Positions 14,226-21,149 of a DNA stretch of 21,149 bases are shown here, in pieces (position 1 is the first letter of the stretch; the number at the start of each line of letters is the position of its first letter). A program made the translations under genes and the position numbers. Under the pieces are notes generated by a model. It ran no database searches. It was given only the letters and a program-made list of their open reading frames with translations, and had not been told where the DNA came from. The DNA comes from Desulfotomaculum sp. (lineage in GTDB: Bacteria > Bacillota > Desulfotomaculia > Desulfotomaculales > Ammonificaceae): NCBI GenBank assembly GCA_012961725.1, contig DTYU01000063.1, forward strand, positions 1 through 21,149, read 5' to 3'.

Positions 14226-15611
14226 ATGCTGCCGCTGACCGTAGGGGAAATCGCAAAAGTGATAGACGCCGCCCTCATCCAGGGCGACCCGGCCCGGATG
14301 GTGAGGGCCGTGGCAACAGACAGCCGGACCGCCGCCGGGGGAGATCTCTTTTTTGCCCTTCGGGGAGAACGGCTTGACGGACACGAGTTCGTCTCTGAGG
14401 CGCTTGCCCGGGGGGCGGCGGGGGCGGTTCTATCCCGAAGGCTGTCTTCGCTTCCGGCAGAGGCGGCGATACTCATGGTGCCCGATGTCATGGCGGCGTT
14501 GGGGAAGTTGGCAGGTTACATCCGTAAGCGGTCCGGTGTTTTCCTGATAGGAGTAACCGGCAGTACCGGAAAGACCAGCACCAAAGATATTCTGTCAGCG
14601 GTGTTGGGGGTGAGGTTCCGGGTTCTTTCTACGCGGGGGAACCTGAATAACGAGATCGGGGTGCCGCTGACCCTGCTTGATATCGGTCTGGGGCACAAGG
14701 TGGCGGTGGTGGAGATGGCGATGCGGGCGCCCGGGGAGATCGCCGCGCTTGCGCGCATTGCGTGCCCGAACGCCGCTGTCATCACCAATATCGGCGAAAC
14801 CCACCTCGAACGGTTAGGAAGCGTAAAGGCGATCGCGGGCGCCAAAGGAGAACTCTTAGAGTTCATCCCGGCTGAAGGATTTGCGGTGCTTCATGCGGAG
14901 AGCCCGTTTATTTATGCTGAGGCAAGGCGGTGCAAGGGGCGGGTGATCTTTTTCGGCACGGGCAGCGGGGCGGCGGTGCAGTTGGTTGACTACACCCCTG
15001 CAAACGAGGGGAGCCGCTTCAGGGTCGCCGCGGCGGGGGCGGAAGAGGAATACTTTCTGCCGGTGCCCGGTTGCCACAATGCCGTAAACGCGCTGGCGGC
15101 TATTGCGGTAGCGCGGGAGATGGGGCTGTCCGCGGATGAGATACGGGAGGGGCTCAGGCGTGTGGCGCTAAGCGGTATGCGCCTCGAGATCAGAAGGTGC
15201 GGCTCACTGACGGTGATAAACGATTCCTACAACGCCAATCCTGCCTCGATGCGGGCGGCGCTTGGCGTGTTGCAGGAGGTCGCCCGGGGCCGGCGCCGGG
15301 TGGCCGTTTTAGGCGATATGCTCGAACTCGGGGAGAGAGCCGCCGGCGCTCACCGGGAGGTCGGTGAGGCGGCCGCCGGGTCGGCGGAGTTTGTGGTGGC
15401 GGTAGGAGAGTTGGCGAAGGATATTGCGGCGGGAGCCGTTGCTGCCGGTTTGCCTCTCGACAGGGTAATAACCTGCCCGGATGCGGCAAGCGCCGCGGAG
15501 TGCCTGGGCAAAATGGCGCTCGGTGAGGCGGTTGTGCTTGTAAAGGCCTCCCGCGGTGTTCACCTCGAAACGGTCGTTGAAGCCCTCTGTTCCGGGGGTG
15601 GGCAGGGTTGA
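14226..15611 (+). CDS. murF: UDP-MurNAc-tripeptide:D-Ala-D-Ala ligase MurF
   Basis: 461 residues. MurF adds D-Ala-D-Ala to complete the UDP-MurNAc-pentapeptide. The N-terminal domain has VATDSRTAAGGDLFFALRGERLDGHEF. The ATP loop is GSTGKTS (112-118) followed by TKDILSAVL, then TRGNLNNEIGVPLTLL and VVEMAMRAPGEIAALA. The central domain has ITNIGETHLERLGS, and the C-terminal domain INDSYNANPASMRAAL, all family hallmarks. It starts at the base after the murE stop and overlaps mraY by four bases at TTGA. Confidence 0.97.
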   Translation: MLPLTVGEIAKVIDAALIQGDPARMVRAVATDSRTAAGGDLFFALRGERLDGHEFVSEALARGAAGAVLSRRLSSLPAEAAILMVPDVMAALGKLAGYIRKRSGVFLIGVTGSTGKTSTKDILSAVLGVRFRVLSTRGNLNNEIGVPLTLLDIGLGHKVAVVEMAMRAPGEIAALARIACPNAAVITNIGETHLERLGSVKAIAGAKGELLEFIPAEGFAVLHAESPFIYAEARRCKGRVIFFGTGSGAAVQLVDYTPANEGSRFRVAAAGAEEEYFLPVPGCHNAVNALAAIAVAREMGLSADEIREGLRRVALSGMRLEIRRCGSLTVINDSYNANPASMRAALGVLQEVARGRRRVAVLGDMLELGERAAGAHREVGEAAAGSAEFVVAVGELAKDIAAGAVAAGLPLDRVITCPDAASAAECLGKMALGEAVVLVKASRGVHLETVVEALCSGGGQG

Positions 15612-16594
15612 CTGCTTCTGTGGCCGGCGCGTTTCTTTTTTCACTCTTGATTACGGTCGTTGCCGGGCCGGTAGTGATACCTGTGCTCAGGCGGCTTAAG
15701 GTCGGGCAGCGGGTACGCTACGACGGGCCCTCACGCCACCTCTCCAAGGCCGGTACGCCTACGATGGGCGGGGTCATCTTTCTGTTAGGCGTCACTCCGG
15801 CGGTGCTCTGGTTCGGCCGGGGAAACGCGGAAGCGATGGCGCTGATTCTTGTTATGCTCTGTTACGGGCTCACCGGTTTCTTAGATGATTTTTTGAAGGT
15901 GGTCAAACAGCGGCCGCTCGGGTTAAGAGCACGGGAAAAGCTGTTTATGCAAGCGGCAGTCGCCTTCGGCCTCGCGGTCTTTGCGGTCTCCTTTCTCGGC
16001 CGGGGCACGGATGTCGCGGTTCCCTTTTCCGGTTTTTTTCAGGACGGGGGGGTCCACGTTGATTACGGCTTTTGGTTTTTTGTCTTTTTAACGGTCTTGG
16101 TTCTGGCCGGGACGGCCAACGCCGTGAATCTCACCGACGGCCTTGACGGTCTGGCCGCGGGGCTGACCGTGATTGCCGCCGGCGTATACGTTTTTTTTGC
16201 GCTGATTATGGACAAAACCGGTTTAGCGGTGGGTTTAGGCGCAGTGGCGGGCGGCTGCCTCGGGTTCCTGTTATACAACCGGCACCCGGCGCGGGTTTTT
16301 ATGGGTGATACCGGTTCATTAGCGCTCGGCGGGGCGCTTGGCACGGCGGCGGTCCTTACACGCAGTGAGCTCTTCCTGCTGATTATCGGTGCGGTTTTCG
16401 TGGCGGAAGCCCTGTCCGTGATCCTGCAAGTCGCCTCGTTTCAGCTTACCGGCAGAAGGATTTTCCGGATGAGCCCGCTGCACCACCATTTTGAACTCGG
16501 CGGGTGGCCGGAGGGCCGGGTGGTCGTTACCTTCTGGCTCATTGGGCTGGTCATGGGGCTGGCGGGATTGGCCGGTGTCTACGGCTTGGGTTAG
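15608..16594 (+). CDS. mraY: Phospho-MurNAc-pentapeptide transferase MraY
   Basis: 328 residues, an integral membrane enzyme with about ten hydrophobic segments. It transfers phospho-MurNAc-pentapeptide to undecaprenyl phosphate, making lipid I. Active-site motifs are DD at 93-94 (FLDDFLKVVK), NLTDGLDGLA (174-183), FMGDTGS (231-237) and the HHH motif in PLHHHFE (290-296). The substrate-facing AGTPTMGG is at about 48-55. The start is TTG, overlapping the murF stop (TTGA), with GGGGGTGG upstream, so translation is coupled. The stop TAG lies within the AGGAG that serves murD. Confidence 0.97.
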   Translation: MTASVAGAFLFSLLITVVAGPVVIPVLRRLKVGQRVRYDGPSRHLSKAGTPTMGGVIFLLGVTPAVLWFGRGNAEAMALILVMLCYGLTGFLDDFLKVVKQRPLGLRAREKLFMQAAVAFGLAVFAVSFLGRGTDVAVPFSGFFQDGGVHVDYGFWFFVFLTVLVLAGTANAVNLTDGLDGLAAGLTVIAAGVYVFFALIMDKTGLAVGLGAVAGGCLGFLLYNRHPARVFMGDTGSLALGGALGTAAVLTRSELFLLIIGAVFVAEALSVILQVASFQLTGRRIFRMSPLHHHFELGGWPEGRVVVTFWLIGLVMGLAGLAGVYGLG

Positions 16595-16607
16595 GAGCGT
16601 GTTTTTC

Positions 16608-17960
16608 TTGGAGTTAAAAGGTAAGAAGGTGTTGGTGGTCGGTGCCGGGCAGAGCGGTATCGCCGCGGCGCGCTTTTTGAACCAGAAGGGCGCGGCGGTG
16701 ACGCTCACGGATATTAAACCGGCCGCGCTGCTGATAGAAGCGACCGGTACCGGGGTGGAGACGTTTTTCGGTGGTTACCCGGAGGCGGGAGGGTACGATC
16801 TCTTGGTAGTCAGTCCGGGGGTGCCCCTGACGGTGGCGCCGGTTGCTCAAGCACTGAATCTCGGGATAGAGGTTATCGGGGAGTTGGAATTAGCCTGGCG
16901 CTTTGCCCGGGCGCCGGTTGTGGCGATCACGGGGACGAACGGCAAGACGACCACCACCGCCCTGACCGGGGAGATCCTCCGAGCCGCCGGGCGCCGGACG
17001 CTCGTGGCCGGCAATATCGGCGTGCCGCTGGTGACCGCAGTGGAGGATTACGGGCCGGAGGACATAATCGTGGCGGAGGTCTCCAGCTTCCAGCTTGAGA
17101 CGGCCTTCAGTTTCCGTCCGCGGGTGGCGGTGGTTTTAAACGTTACCCGCGATCACTTAGACCGCTACCAGACCACAGCGGCATATGCGGCAGCAAAGGC
17201 CCGGATCTTTGCCAATCAGGGAGAGGGGGATACGGCGGTCTTAAACCTCGACGACCCCGTAGTGGCGGCGATGAAAGAGTGTACCCGCGCCCGTGTATTA
17301 TTCTTCAGCCGGCGGCATAATTTGGATACAGGGGCCTTTGTCCATGCGGGCAGGGTGGTTGTCAGCGAGAACGGCGTGCTTACAGAGGTATGCGGTGCCG
17401 GGGAGATCGGCATTCCCGGTCCGCATAACCTTGAGAATGCGCTGGCGGCAACGGCGGCGGCCGCCGCTCTTGGCGTTCCGGGAGCCATAATAGGAAGGGC
17501 GCTGCGTGATTTCGAAGGGGTTGTTCACCGGCTGGAGTTTGTGGCCGAGGTCGGCGGGGTAAGGTACGTGAACGATTCTAAGGGCACGAATCCCGATGCC
17601 GCGCTAAAGGCCTTAGAGTCGTACCGGCGGCCGGTCGTTTTGATAGCGGGAGGACGGAACAAAGGGAACGACTTCACCACGCTCGCGGCCAAGATAAAGG
17701 AGCGGGCACGCGCGCTCGTAACTGTGGGCGAGAGTGCAGGGGAGATTGCAGCGGCGGCGCGTGCGGCCGGTGTGCAAGAGATCTATCACGCGAAAGACTT
17801 GAGAGAGGCCGTATTTCAGGCAAGGGATGCGGCGGTTCAGGGGGACGTTGTCCTCTTGTCACCCGCGTGCGCGAGTTGGGATATGTTCAAGAACTATGAG
17901 GAGCGGGGCGAGCTGTTTAAACAGATAGTCCGGGAGATCGCCGCCTCCGCGAAGGGCTGA
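16608..17960 (+). CDS. murD: UDP-MurNAc-L-Ala:D-Glu ligase MurD
   Basis: 450 residues from TTG 16608. MurD adds D-glutamate as the second stem-peptide residue. The start gives LELKGKKVLVVGAGQSGIAAA, the normal N-terminal Rossmann-like fold, with AGGAG ten bases upstream; the longer frame back to 16491 would lie inside mraY and is rejected. The ATP loop is GTNGKTT (109-115), followed by AGNIGVPL and VAEVSSFQLE, then NVTRDHLDRY. The C-terminal domain has VNDSKGTNPDAALKAL and LIAGGRNKGNDF, ending with LLSPACASWDMFKNYEERGE. It is followed eight bases later by ftsW. Confidence 0.97.
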   Translation: MELKGKKVLVVGAGQSGIAAARFLNQKGAAVTLTDIKPAALLIEATGTGVETFFGGYPEAGGYDLLVVSPGVPLTVAPVAQALNLGIEVIGELELAWRFARAPVVAITGTNGKTTTTALTGEILRAAGRRTLVAGNIGVPLVTAVEDYGPEDIIVAEVSSFQLETAFSFRPRVAVVLNVTRDHLDRYQTTAAYAAAKARIFANQGEGDTAVLNLDDPVVAAMKECTRARVLFFSRRHNLDTGAFVHAGRVVVSENGVLTEVCGAGEIGIPGPHNLENALAATAAAAALGVPGAIIGRALRDFEGVVHRLEFVAEVGGVRYVNDSKGTNPDAALKALESYRRPVVLIAGGRNKGNDFTTLAAKIKERARALVTVGESAGEIAAAARAAGVQEIYHAKDLREAVFQARDAAVQGDVVLLSPACASWDMFKNYEERGELFKQIVREIAASAKG

Positions 17961-17968
17961 AGAGGCAA

Positions 17969-19072
17969 ATGCGTTCCAGGTTTGCGGCAAAGCCGCCCGA
18001 TTTTGCGCTGTTTCTGAGCGTAACCGTGCTTTTGGGCATCGGCGTGGTGATGGTTTTCAGCGCCAGTCAGTATGCGGCTCTGGTACGCTATAATGACACC
18101 TTTTACTTTTTCAAACGGCAGCTCCTGTACGCCGTTTTCGGGCTGGTCGGGATGTTCTGCCTGTTGAATTACGACTACCGGAATTTCCGGCGATGGGCGT
18201 TTACCCTGCTCGTTGTTTCGTTCCTTCTGCTCGGCCTGGTGCTTCTGCCGGGGGTCGGTTATTCCTCCCACGGTGCTAAGCGGTGGATCGACTTGGGTCC
18301 GGTGACCGTCCAACCCTCGGAGATAATCAAGTTCGGGATCGTGGTTTTCACGGCATATGGGCTCAGCAGGGGCAGGAGCGCGGTCAAGCGGTTAAAGGAG
18401 GTTTTCCCCTATTTGGGCATAACTGGTTTGGCGGCGGCCCTGATCCTGCTCCAGCCCGATTTGGGTACAGCGATGGCGCTTACAGGCACGGTCGTGGCAA
18501 TGCTTTTCTGCGCCGGCGCGTCGATGCGCCTGCTGACTTGTGTCGGCATAGGGGGCATTGCAGCCGTAGCGGCGGCCATCTACTACGAGCCGTACCGTAT
18601 GCAACGGTTTCTTGCTTTTCTCGATCCGTGGAAAGACCCGCAGGGAAGCGGTTTTCACATCATCCAGTCGCTCTATGCGATAGGTTCAGGCGGGTTTTTC
18701 GGCATGGGACTGGGCCAGGGTAAACAGAAGTTTCTTTATCTGCCGGAGCAGCACACCGATTTTATCTTTGCGGTGATAGGTGAAGAGCTGGGCTTTATCG
18801 GTGCAGCCTTGGTGATTATTTTGTTCCTTGTTTTCATCTGGCGGGGACTGAGAATCGCCCTTTATGCCCCGGACTCCTTTGCCAGTCTGCTTGCCGCAGG
18901 TATCACCGCCGGAATAGGTTTTCAGGCGTTCGTAAACATCGGGGTGGTCACTGGAAGCCTGCCGATAACAGGGATCCCGCTGCCCTTTATCAGTTACGGC
19001 GGGACCTCGCTGCTGTTTACACTCGCTGCCGTCGGTGTCCTGCTCAACATCTCGAAGCAGACGGCGAGGTGA
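17969..19072 (+). CDS. ftsW: Septal peptidoglycan polymerase FtsW (SEDS family; FtsW/SpoVE)
   Basis: 367 residues with about ten hydrophobic helices. FtsW polymerises lipid II into glycan strands at the septum with its partner class B PBP. SEDS-family marks include VMVFSAS in the first helix, AKRWIDLGPVTVQPSEIIKFG, QPDLGTAM, the large extracellular loop with DPWKDPQGSGFHIIQSLYAIGSGG, QHTDFIFAVIGEELGF, and the C-terminal PFISYGGTSLL. In Bacillus the equivalent position is held by spoVE; sequence alone does not separate division from sporulation paralogs here. ATG 17969 follows GAAGAGG. It overlaps none of its neighbours and ends five bases before murG's GTG. Confidence 0.95.
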   Translation: MRSRFAAKPPDFALFLSVTVLLGIGVVMVFSASQYAALVRYNDTFYFFKRQLLYAVFGLVGMFCLLNYDYRNFRRWAFTLLVVSFLLLGLVLLPGVGYSSHGAKRWIDLGPVTVQPSEIIKFGIVVFTAYGLSRGRSAVKRLKEVFPYLGITGLAAALILLQPDLGTAMALTGTVVAMLFCAGASMRLLTCVGIGGIAAVAAAIYYEPYRMQRFLAFLDPWKDPQGSGFHIIQSLYAIGSGGFFGMGLGQGKQKFLYLPEQHTDFIFAVIGEELGFIGAALVIILFLVFIWRGLRIALYAPDSFASLLAAGITAGIGFQAFVNIGVVTGSLPITGIPLPFISYGGTSLLFTLAAVGVLLNISKQTAR

Positions 19073-19076
19073 AAGG

Positions 19077-20204
19077 GTGCCGGGGCCGAGATTTATCGTA
19101 GCCGGCGGCGGGACCGGGGGACACATATATCCTGCCCTGGCGATCGCTCAGGGTTTGCGGCGCACCTTTCCGGGCTGCGGGGTGTATTACGTGGGTACCG
19201 CAGGGGGATTGGAGGCGGATATTGTACCCAGAACCGGGCTGCCCTTCAGGACGATAGCCGCGGCCGGGCTGAAGCGAAGGCTTACGGTCAAAAACCTCTG
19301 GGTGCTCATGCTTGCTATGAAGGGCGCCTGCGAGGCCTTGAGCCTTATCAGGGAGATCAAACCCGCAGTGGTCGTCGGAACCGGCGGTTACGTATCCGGC
19401 CCCGTGCTTCTTGCGGCGCACCTTTTAAGGGTTCCCGTGCTGATCCATGAACAGAACGCCTTCCCGGGACTTACCAACCGGATCTTTGCCCGGCTGGCCG
19501 GATATGCGGCGCTCACCTTTGCGGAAGCCGCCCGCTACCTGCCGGGCGGGGTGAAACTCAAGATAACCGGTTTGCCTGTAAGGGAGGAGATCCTACAGAC
19601 AGACCGGGAGGATGCCCGGGCCCGGTTAGGCGTGGGCGGGCAGACTGTGCTGCTTTCCTTTGGCGGCAGCCGCGGGGCCGAGCGGCTTAACTTGGCAATG
19701 GCAGACGTCATCCGTGCTTATGCCGGCAGGCCGGGTCTGCGGATCTATCACGCTACGGGAAAAGCGGGCCACGAAAAGTTTTGGGAGATGTTGTCTGCAG
19801 GCGGAATAGATCCCGGTGGCATGGGGAATGTTACCATTGCCCCCTTCTTTTATCAGATTGCGGATTACCTTGCGGCGGCTGACCTGGTAATCTGCCGGGC
19901 GGGAGCAGCGACGATAGCGGAACTCACTTGTCTTGGCCGGCCGGCGGTACTGATCCCTTATCCGCATGCGACGGCCAACCATCAGGAGTTTAACGCGCGG
20001 GCGCTTGAATCGAGGGGGGCGGCGGTGGTGATAAGGGACGCGGAACTAAGCGGGGAGCGTCTGCTTCGTGAGCTGGACCGGCTGCTGAGCAACCCGGCCG
20101 AACTGCGGGTTATGGCTGAGAAGAGCGCCCTTTTAGGAAAGCCTGACGCGCTGGAACGGATAATCAGTTGCATCAGGGAGCTTGCCGCAGTCAGTGGCCG
20201 GTAG
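19077..20204 (+). CDS. murG: Lipid II-forming GlcNAc transferase MurG
   Basis: 375 residues from GTG 19077, five bases after GAGGTGA. MurG adds GlcNAc to lipid I on the inner face of the membrane. The N-terminal glycine loop is GGGTGGH (10-16), followed by IYPALAIA. The family segment HEQNAFPGLTNR and the second glycine-rich loop SFGGSRGAERLN mark the junction to the C-terminal domain, which has the UDP-GlcNAc-binding stretch CRAGAATIAELTCLGRPAVLIPYPHATANHQ. A longer in-frame start at 19035 would overlap ftsW and lacks a ribosome binding site. A 223-base repeat-bearing gap follows. Confidence 0.97.
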   Translation: MPGPRFIVAGGGTGGHIYPALAIAQGLRRTFPGCGVYYVGTAGGLEADIVPRTGLPFRTIAAAGLKRRLTVKNLWVLMLAMKGACEALSLIREIKPAVVVGTGGYVSGPVLLAAHLLRVPVLIHEQNAFPGLTNRIFARLAGYAALTFAEAARYLPGGVKLKITGLPVREEILQTDREDARARLGVGGQTVLLSFGGSRGAERLNLAMADVIRAYAGRPGLRIYHATGKAGHEKFWEMLSAGGIDPGGMGNVTIAPFFYQIADYLAAADLVICRAGAATIAELTCLGRPAVLIPYPHATANHQEFNARALESRGAAVVIRDAELSGERLLRELDRLLSNPAELRVMAEKSALLGKPDALERIISCIRELAAVSGR

Positions 20205-20250
20205 TCGACCGTCAGCCGTCAGGACAGAAGACAGGGCAGGAGACAGGAGG

Positions 20251-20274
20251 TTCGAAGTTCGAGTTTCGAGGTTC
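20251..20274 (+). repeat. TTCGAAGTTCGAG short tandem motif
   Basis: Imperfect iteration of a TTCGAAG/TTCGAG unit (ttcgaag, ttcgagt, ttcgagg) within the gap between murG and murC. It is flanked by several AGACAG-type purine-rich words (20225-20250 and 20276-20292). Non-coding; no function visible. Confidence 0.45.
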
Positions 20275-20305
20275 AGAAGATAAGAGACAGCAGACCCCCT
20301 TTCTC

Positions 20306-20340
20306 TATTCTGAATTCCGACTCCTGACTTCTGTATTCTG
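20306..20340 (-). repeat. AGAAGTCAGGAG repeat, copy 2
   Basis: On the minus strand the core 20332-20307 matches 5117-5142 at 23 of 26 bases. Beyond the core, CAGAATAC on one side repeats the CAGAAT word of the other. It lies in the gap between murG and murC. Confidence 0.6.
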
Positions 20341-20368
20341 CTAAACGGGGGACAAGTCCGGTAGCAGT

Positions 20369-20388
20369 TTTATGCACGGCTGCATAAG
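20369..20388. other. Perfect short inverted repeat ahead of murC
   Basis: TTATGCA and TGCATAA form a seven-base-pair perfect dyad around CGGC (20370-20387), extended by one T-G pair. No T tract follows, so it is not a terminator. It could be a small operator or an RNA hairpin in the murC leader, about 40 bases before the start. Confidence 0.4.
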
Positions 20389-20427
20389 ATACCATGTGTG
20401 CGGGCAGTGGAGAGGAGCAGCGGGCAA

Positions 20428-21149
20428 GTGATGGGCGGGATACCAAGGAACATACACTTTGTGGGGATCGGCGGGGTCGGCATGAGCGGGCTTGCAGCCC
20501 TCCTCTTGTCCCGCGGGCACCGGATAACGGGTTCGGACCTTAAGGCCTCGGAGATCACTGAGCGCCTTCAGGCGAAGGGAGTCCGCGTCTACTTAGGGCA
20601 TGCGCCGGAACATTTGGGCGTTGCGGAGCTGGTGGTTTTCTCTTCGGCGGTCCAACCCGGGAATCCCGAGGTGACCGCGGCACGGGAGCAAGGGATCCCG
20701 GTAATCCGGCGCGGTGAACTGTTGGCGGAGGTGATGAGGGATTACACCGGTGTCGCGATAGCGGGCGCTCACGGCAAGACCACGACCACCGCAATGGTTG
20801 CGGCGGTCCTGCTGGCGGGGGGGCTGGACCCCACGGTCTTAGTGGGTGGAGAATGGCCCGCGATCGGCGGCAATTTTCGCTTGGGGGCAAGCCGCTATTT
20901 TGTCACCGAAGCCGATGAAAGCGACGCGACATTCCTGCTGCTTTCTCCCGAGGTGGCGGTGGTGACAAATATTGAGAACGACCACTTGGATTATTACGGC
21001 TCGCTCCAAACCCTGGTCGAAGCATTTCGGGAGTTCATAAGCAGGAATCAACCCGGCAGGGTTGCGGTCCTCTGCTGTGACGACCCCCGGTTAAGGGGGA
21101 TCATTCATGAGGTCAGGACGCCTTTTGTCACTTACGGGAAGAGTCCGGA
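20428..21149 (+). CDS. murC: UDP-MurNAc:L-alanine ligase MurC (3' end cut off by window edge)
   Basis: About 240 residues are visible of a family near 460. MurC adds L-alanine to UDP-MurNAc, the first stem-peptide step. The N-terminus has IHFVGIGGVGMSGLA (nucleotide-binding loop), then HRITGSDLKASE and VVFSSAV. The ATP loop AGAHGKTTTTA starts near residue 112, and the central domain shows VTEADESDATFLLLSP and VTNIENDHLDYYG, all family signatures. I chose GTG 20428 because AGGAG lies ten bases upstream; the adjacent ATG 20431 is an equally possible start. The 223-base gap before it means its translation is not coupled to murG. Confidence 0.95.
   Translation, partial: MMGGIPRNIHFVGIGGVGMSGLAALLLSRGHRITGSDLKASEITERLQAKGVRVYLGHAPEHLGVAELVVFSSAVQPGNPEVTAAREQGIPVIRRGELLAEVMRDYTGVAIAGAHGKTTTTAMVAAVLLAGGLDPTVLVGGEWPAIGGNFRLGASRYFVTEADESDATFLLLSPEVAVVTNIENDHLDYYGSLQTLVEAFREFISRNQPGRVAVLCCDDPRLRGIIHEVRTPFVTYGKSP

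Overview
The window reads as chromosomal DNA of a GC-rich, sporulation-lineage Firmicute, probably a Clostridia/Peptococcaceae-type anaerobe. The reasons are the ffh-rpsP-khpA-ylqD-rimM-trmD order, a DUF3243 (YmfJ-like) protein, a YlqD protein, a class B penicillin-binding protein with two PASTA domains at the start of the dcw cluster, a MurE with the meso-diaminopimelate signature DNPR, and strong Shine-Dalgarno sequences with many TTG/GTG starts. A selenocysteine tRNA gene shows that the organism very likely makes selenoproteins. The taxonomic placement is inference from gene content.

Layout. 1-1130 (minus): 5' part of a YifB/ComM-type Mg-chelatase-like AAA+ ATPase, cut by the window edge. 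1364-2119 (plus): an isolated DUF4198 (NikM-like) protein. 2192-2443 (minus): a DUF3243 protein. 2581-2678 (minus): selC, with its own consensus promoter. 2750-6547 (minus): trmD, rimM, ylqD, khpA, rpsP and ffh, a translation/SRP operon read from a clear sigma-A-type promoter at 6611-6640. 6761-8179 (plus): a putrescine-type class III aminotransferase, divergent from ffh. 8404-21149 (plus): the division and cell wall cluster mraZ, rsmH, ftsL, class B PBP, murE, murF, mraY, murD, ftsW, murG and murC, which runs off the right edge.

How the genes work together. The minus operon makes the signal recognition particle GTPase, ribosomal protein bS16, a ribosome maturation factor, a tRNA m1G37 methyltransferase and a KH RNA-binding protein. 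The plus cluster builds UDP-MurNAc-pentapeptide (MurC, D, E, F), lipid I and lipid II (MraY, MurG), and the septal polymerase/crosslinker complex (FtsW, PBP, FtsL). A three-unit, 10-bp-phased repeat just upstream of mraZ looks like the operator for MraZ autoregulation.

The coding content is mostly orthodox. The less explained material is in the gaps: a roughly 28-bp repeat (core GGTGTCCCyGAAATTT) at three loci, each just ahead of a plus-strand gene and twice as a tandem doublet; two other short dispersed repeat families inside or beside the operons; an orphan selC; and absence of the usual rplS block after trmD. No gap exceeds 300 bases. The larger ones (1131-1363, 6548-6760, 8180-8403 and 20205-20430) hold promoters, repeats or an operator as listed. 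No transposase, CRISPR array or rRNA was seen.
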